From Hyphococcus aureus (GTDB taxonomy: Bacteria; Pseudomonadota; Alphaproteobacteria; Caulobacterales; Parvularculaceae), in NCBI RefSeq assembly GCF_042643165.1, contig NZ_JBHRSH010000001.1:1364001-1428000 (forward strand): DNA of 64,000 nucleotides, given 5' to 3'. The notes below the pieces were generated by a model. The model was not told the DNA's origin. It saw only the letters and a list, made by a program, of their open reading frames with translations, and did no database searches. Below, in pieces: positions 62,031 to 64,000 of this stretch; the first letter of the stretch is position 1; the number at the start of each line of letters is the position of its first letter. A program made the translations under genes and the position numbers.

Positions 62031-62183
62031 CTACGCAACCTCGCCATCAACAATGGCGGTATCATCTTGTGGCGCCTTCTCTGGCTTTGTCGGCTTTCTG
62101 CAATTGATATGGGTTGCTTTCATCATGAAGCAAGCATGGCGCACCGCCATTATCTTCGCTTCTTTGTGATTGCTTCCCGTCAT
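62031..62183 (-). CDS. possible 50-residue small protein
   Basis: The frame from the ATG at 62183 reads MTGSNHKEAKIMAVRHACF... and ends IVDGEVA directly before a strong terminator. It is basic with two cysteines (HACF, INCRK). The open frame extends up to 62429, which would give 132 residues, but that part is Arg-rich and looks non-coding. No ribosome site is clear. The 625-base gap 61934-62558 contains nothing else I can support. Confidence 0.35.
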   Translation of the reverse strand: MTGSNHKEAKIMAVRHACFMMKATHINCRKPTKPEKAPQDDTAIVDGEVA

Positions 62184-62558
62184 TTTGCCCGCCGCAATAA
62201 AAGTCGCCGTGTTTATCTTTTCCTTGACTGCCCCGTCCCCGCCTTTCGGCGAACCCCTATGCAAAACTCTCTTACGCACGCGCCCCGTTTCGGTGCGCGA
62301 AACAAGGTTAACCGAAGGGCCCCTAACATTTCGTTTCGTATTTTTGGCTCGTATGCGAATAATATAACATCGATTACGATTCGGTGCGACAGTAAAAACA
62401 CGAAACGCCGAGCCTAATTGTCGCCGCAATTTGACTCGCGCTCTTCAGCGGCGCCTATGAGCAATGCGAGCTATTGGAAGCTTCTGCCAATCGCGCCGGA
62501 AAGTTTGTTCGTGCTTTGCGGGCGATTAGCGCTTTCACGCGTTGGCTGCCAATCGCGT

Positions 62559-63221
62559 TTACGCCGCTTCAATCTTTGTTGACGTTTCAGTAACGCCGCT
62601 CGGGCGTGTCTGCCGCACATGCAAATAGACGAGGACGCTCGCGACGCCCGAAAAAAAGCACCAGACGGATGCGGCGGCGAAGTAAAACGCCATGACGGTC
62701 ACGATCGCGCCGACCAGCGTCACGGCGCCGAAGGCGACCACATAACGGTGGCGCGATAAAAGGAGCGGCGCGACGACGGCCAGCAAGTAAAGCTCCAAAA
62801 GGCGCCGCTCGAATTCAAGATCGGTCGCGTAGCGCAGTCCGTCCGCGACCGCTGTCACGGTGTAATGATGTTGCGCAAGGACGAAGGCAAGGGCGCCGGA
62901 GACGGTGAGCCCGGCGGCGAGCAGGACCCACAGTCCCGGTCGGCGGCGGCGTTTCGGCTCCATCGCGATCACGCTGAAGGGGATGTAAGCGGGCCATAAA
63001 ATCTGCGCGATGAGAAGATAGGCGACCACAAGGCCATAGGGGACAGCGCCCTCGTGGAGGGTGATCCAGATGGCGCCTTCGATCGCCTGATGGACAGCAA
63101 AAATCAGGGGGATGGCTGCAAAGGGCAGATCCTTTGGCTGTGGTTTCAGCGCCAGCGTCGCTGCGCCGACGCCTGCGAGGACAGCGGCGGCCGTGAAGCT
63201 GGCGGCGGCGGAAAAGCACAT
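62559..63221 (-). CDS. DUF6629-like membrane protein
   Basis: The 220-residue protein starts MCFSAAASFTAAAVL, the characteristic opening of DUF6629-type proteins, and has seven predicted helices. LPFAAIPLIFAVHQAIEGAIW is also characteristic. Function is unknown. It lies downstream of the cut MscS gene by about 60 bases on the same strand. Confidence 0.85.
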   Translation of the reverse strand: MCFSAAASFTAAAVLAGVGAATLALKPQPKDLPFAAIPLIFAVHQAIEGAIWITLHEGAVPYGLVVAYLLIAQILWPAYIPFSVIAMEPKRRRRPGLWVLLAAGLTVSGALAFVLAQHHYTVTAVADGLRYATDLEFERRLLELYLLAVVAPLLLSRHRYVVAFGAVTLVGAIVTVMAFYFAAASVWCFFSGVASVLVYLHVRQTRPSGVTETSTKIEAA

Positions 63222-63282
63222 GGTCTGGAGTTTAGCGCTGTATCGGGGCGGGCGTCGAATAGTTTTACAGCGTCATTCCCGG

Positions 63283-64000
63283 CTACTCTACCGGCGCCGT
63301 GGTCGAGAGAAGGTCGCCTTGCGGCTCCTCTCGGCGTTCCTCAGCCACTTTTTCTTCGAGATGCGTATCGGGCGCTACGTCCTGCGCTGTCGCGGCAGGT
63401 ATGCGTTCCCGCTTTTCCGGTTTTTCTGAGGGTTTTGTCTCCGACGCCACGGCGGTCGCCTTCTCCTGCAGGAGCGGCGGGGCTTTCTCATCGAAGCGGA
63501 GGCGATAGATCGGCTCGGGCAGGGCGAAGCCTGCATCTTCCAGGGCGTCCTTGGCGGCGGAAAGGGCGATGCTGCGGGACTTGGCGAAATCTGCTTTGCG
63601 CTGATCGATCCAGGCGGCGAAGAAGATCACGATATTGGAATCGCCAACCGCCTTGATGAAGCCGATGGGCGGCGGGTCCTTCAAAACGAAATCGAGAGTC
63701 TTGATCGCCTCAATGCCGGTCTCGATGGCGGCGATGGGGTCGTCGTCTGCGTCGACGCCCAGTTCAAAATCAAAACGCCGCTCCGGATTGCGGGTGTAGT
63801 TGAGGATCACCGCCTTGAAGACGGTGGCGTTGGGGATGCGCAAATGGTTGCCGTCAAGGGTCATGAGGATCGTCGCCCGCGACGTCAGGCGAATGACGCG
63901 GCCTTCCTTGTTATCAATCACCACATAGTCGTTCGGCCGGAAGGGCTGGCGCAGGGATAGCATGATCGAGGCGATGTAGTTCTCGATCGTGTCGCGCACG
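63283..64000 (-). CDS. MscS-type mechanosensitive channel, 5' part outside window
   Basis: The visible 239 residues are the C-terminal part of an MscS-family protein; the N-terminus lies past the window end. DTIENYIASIMLSLRQPFRPND is the pore-lining TM3 and entry into the beta domain. The motif IRLTSRATILMTLDGNHLRIPNATVF is the conserved cytoplasmic beta segment. The last 70 residues are a charged, Glu/Lys/Pro-rich tail beyond the normal fold. MscS channels release solutes under osmotic downshock. Confidence 0.93.
   Translation of the reverse strand, partial: VRDTIENYIASIMLSLRQPFRPNDYVVIDNKEGRVIRLTSRATILMTLDGNHLRIPNATVFKAVILNYTRNPERRFDFELGVDADDDPIAAIETGIEAIKTLDFVLKDPPPIGFIKAVGDSNIVIFFAAWIDQRKADFAKSRSIALSAAKDALEDAGFALPEPIYRLRFDEKAPPLLQEKATAVASETKPSEKPEKRERIPAATAQDVAPDTHLEEKVAEERREEPQGDLLSTTAPVE

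Noticed and set aside
1..64000. CRISPR arrays, insertion sequences or prophage genes
   Set aside because: No regularly spaced repeats, transposase or phage structural genes were seen on either strand.

Overview
This window is GC-rich chromosomal DNA that reads as Alphaproteobacteria. The evidence is the aa3 cytochrome oxidase order (tldD divergent from coxB-coxA, then ctaB-coxF-ctaG-coxC-DUF983-SURF1), a RegB/RegA redox two-component pair next to a SenC/SCO gene, an intracellular PHB depolymerase, a DUF1674 protein, and a TTAA-N7-TTAA site of the CtrA type. A marine family such as Parvularculaceae or Hyphomonadaceae is plausible, but this is inference from gene content only. Most of the window is ordinary core genome. 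There is no CRISPR array, insertion sequence, prophage or integrase.

Layout. 0-4 kb: a cut DUF3667-type membrane protein, an alpha/beta hydrolase, tldD and a TPR protein. 4.2-12.8 kb: the cytochrome c oxidase cluster with its assembly factors, plus small membrane and lipoprotein genes. 12.8-16.6 kb: a four-gene minus-strand operon of a MotA/ExbB-like channel, a MotB/OmpA-like stalk, a secreted unknown and an M23 lipoprotein. 17-23 kb: an M16 protease, regA, regB and senC. 23-34.7 kb: phaZ, a VOC protein, polA, ogt, an AT-rich orphan coupled to htpX, a DUF1674 gene, a frameshifted NHL-repeat lipoprotein, an ABC exporter and an O-methyltransferase. 34.7-43.4 kb: a Crp/Fnr regulator, three large unrecognised envelope proteins, a zinc metallopeptidase and TrkH. 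43.4-49.7 kb: apaG, a double-length dCTP deaminase, an MFS transporter, a 750-base gap with one possible small gene, a DUF938 methyltransferase with a radical SAM enzyme, and a SYLF protein. 49.9-55.3 kb: tRNA-Gly(UCC), an IclR regulator, gloB with a methyltransferase, hisC-tyrA and an exported RidA. 55.4-64 kb: a PIG-L-type lipoprotein, the prkA-yeaH-(small membrane protein)-spoVR operon, a possible small gene with a strong terminator, a DUF6629 protein and a cut MscS channel.

How it works together. The first third is respiratory: oxidase subunits, heme O synthesis, copper delivery (CtaG, SCO), SURF1, and the RegBA system that controls such genes by redox state in relatives. The rest is envelope maintenance, stress response and biosynthesis. 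The items most worth attention are the stator-plus-endopeptidase operon at 12.8-16.6 kb, the extra membrane gene translationally coupled inside the PrkA-YeaH-SpoVR operon, the roughly 100-residue insertion in CoxB, the AT-rich orphan behind htpX, the single-base frameshift at about 30633, and the 815-residue membrane-anchored orphan at 38 kb.
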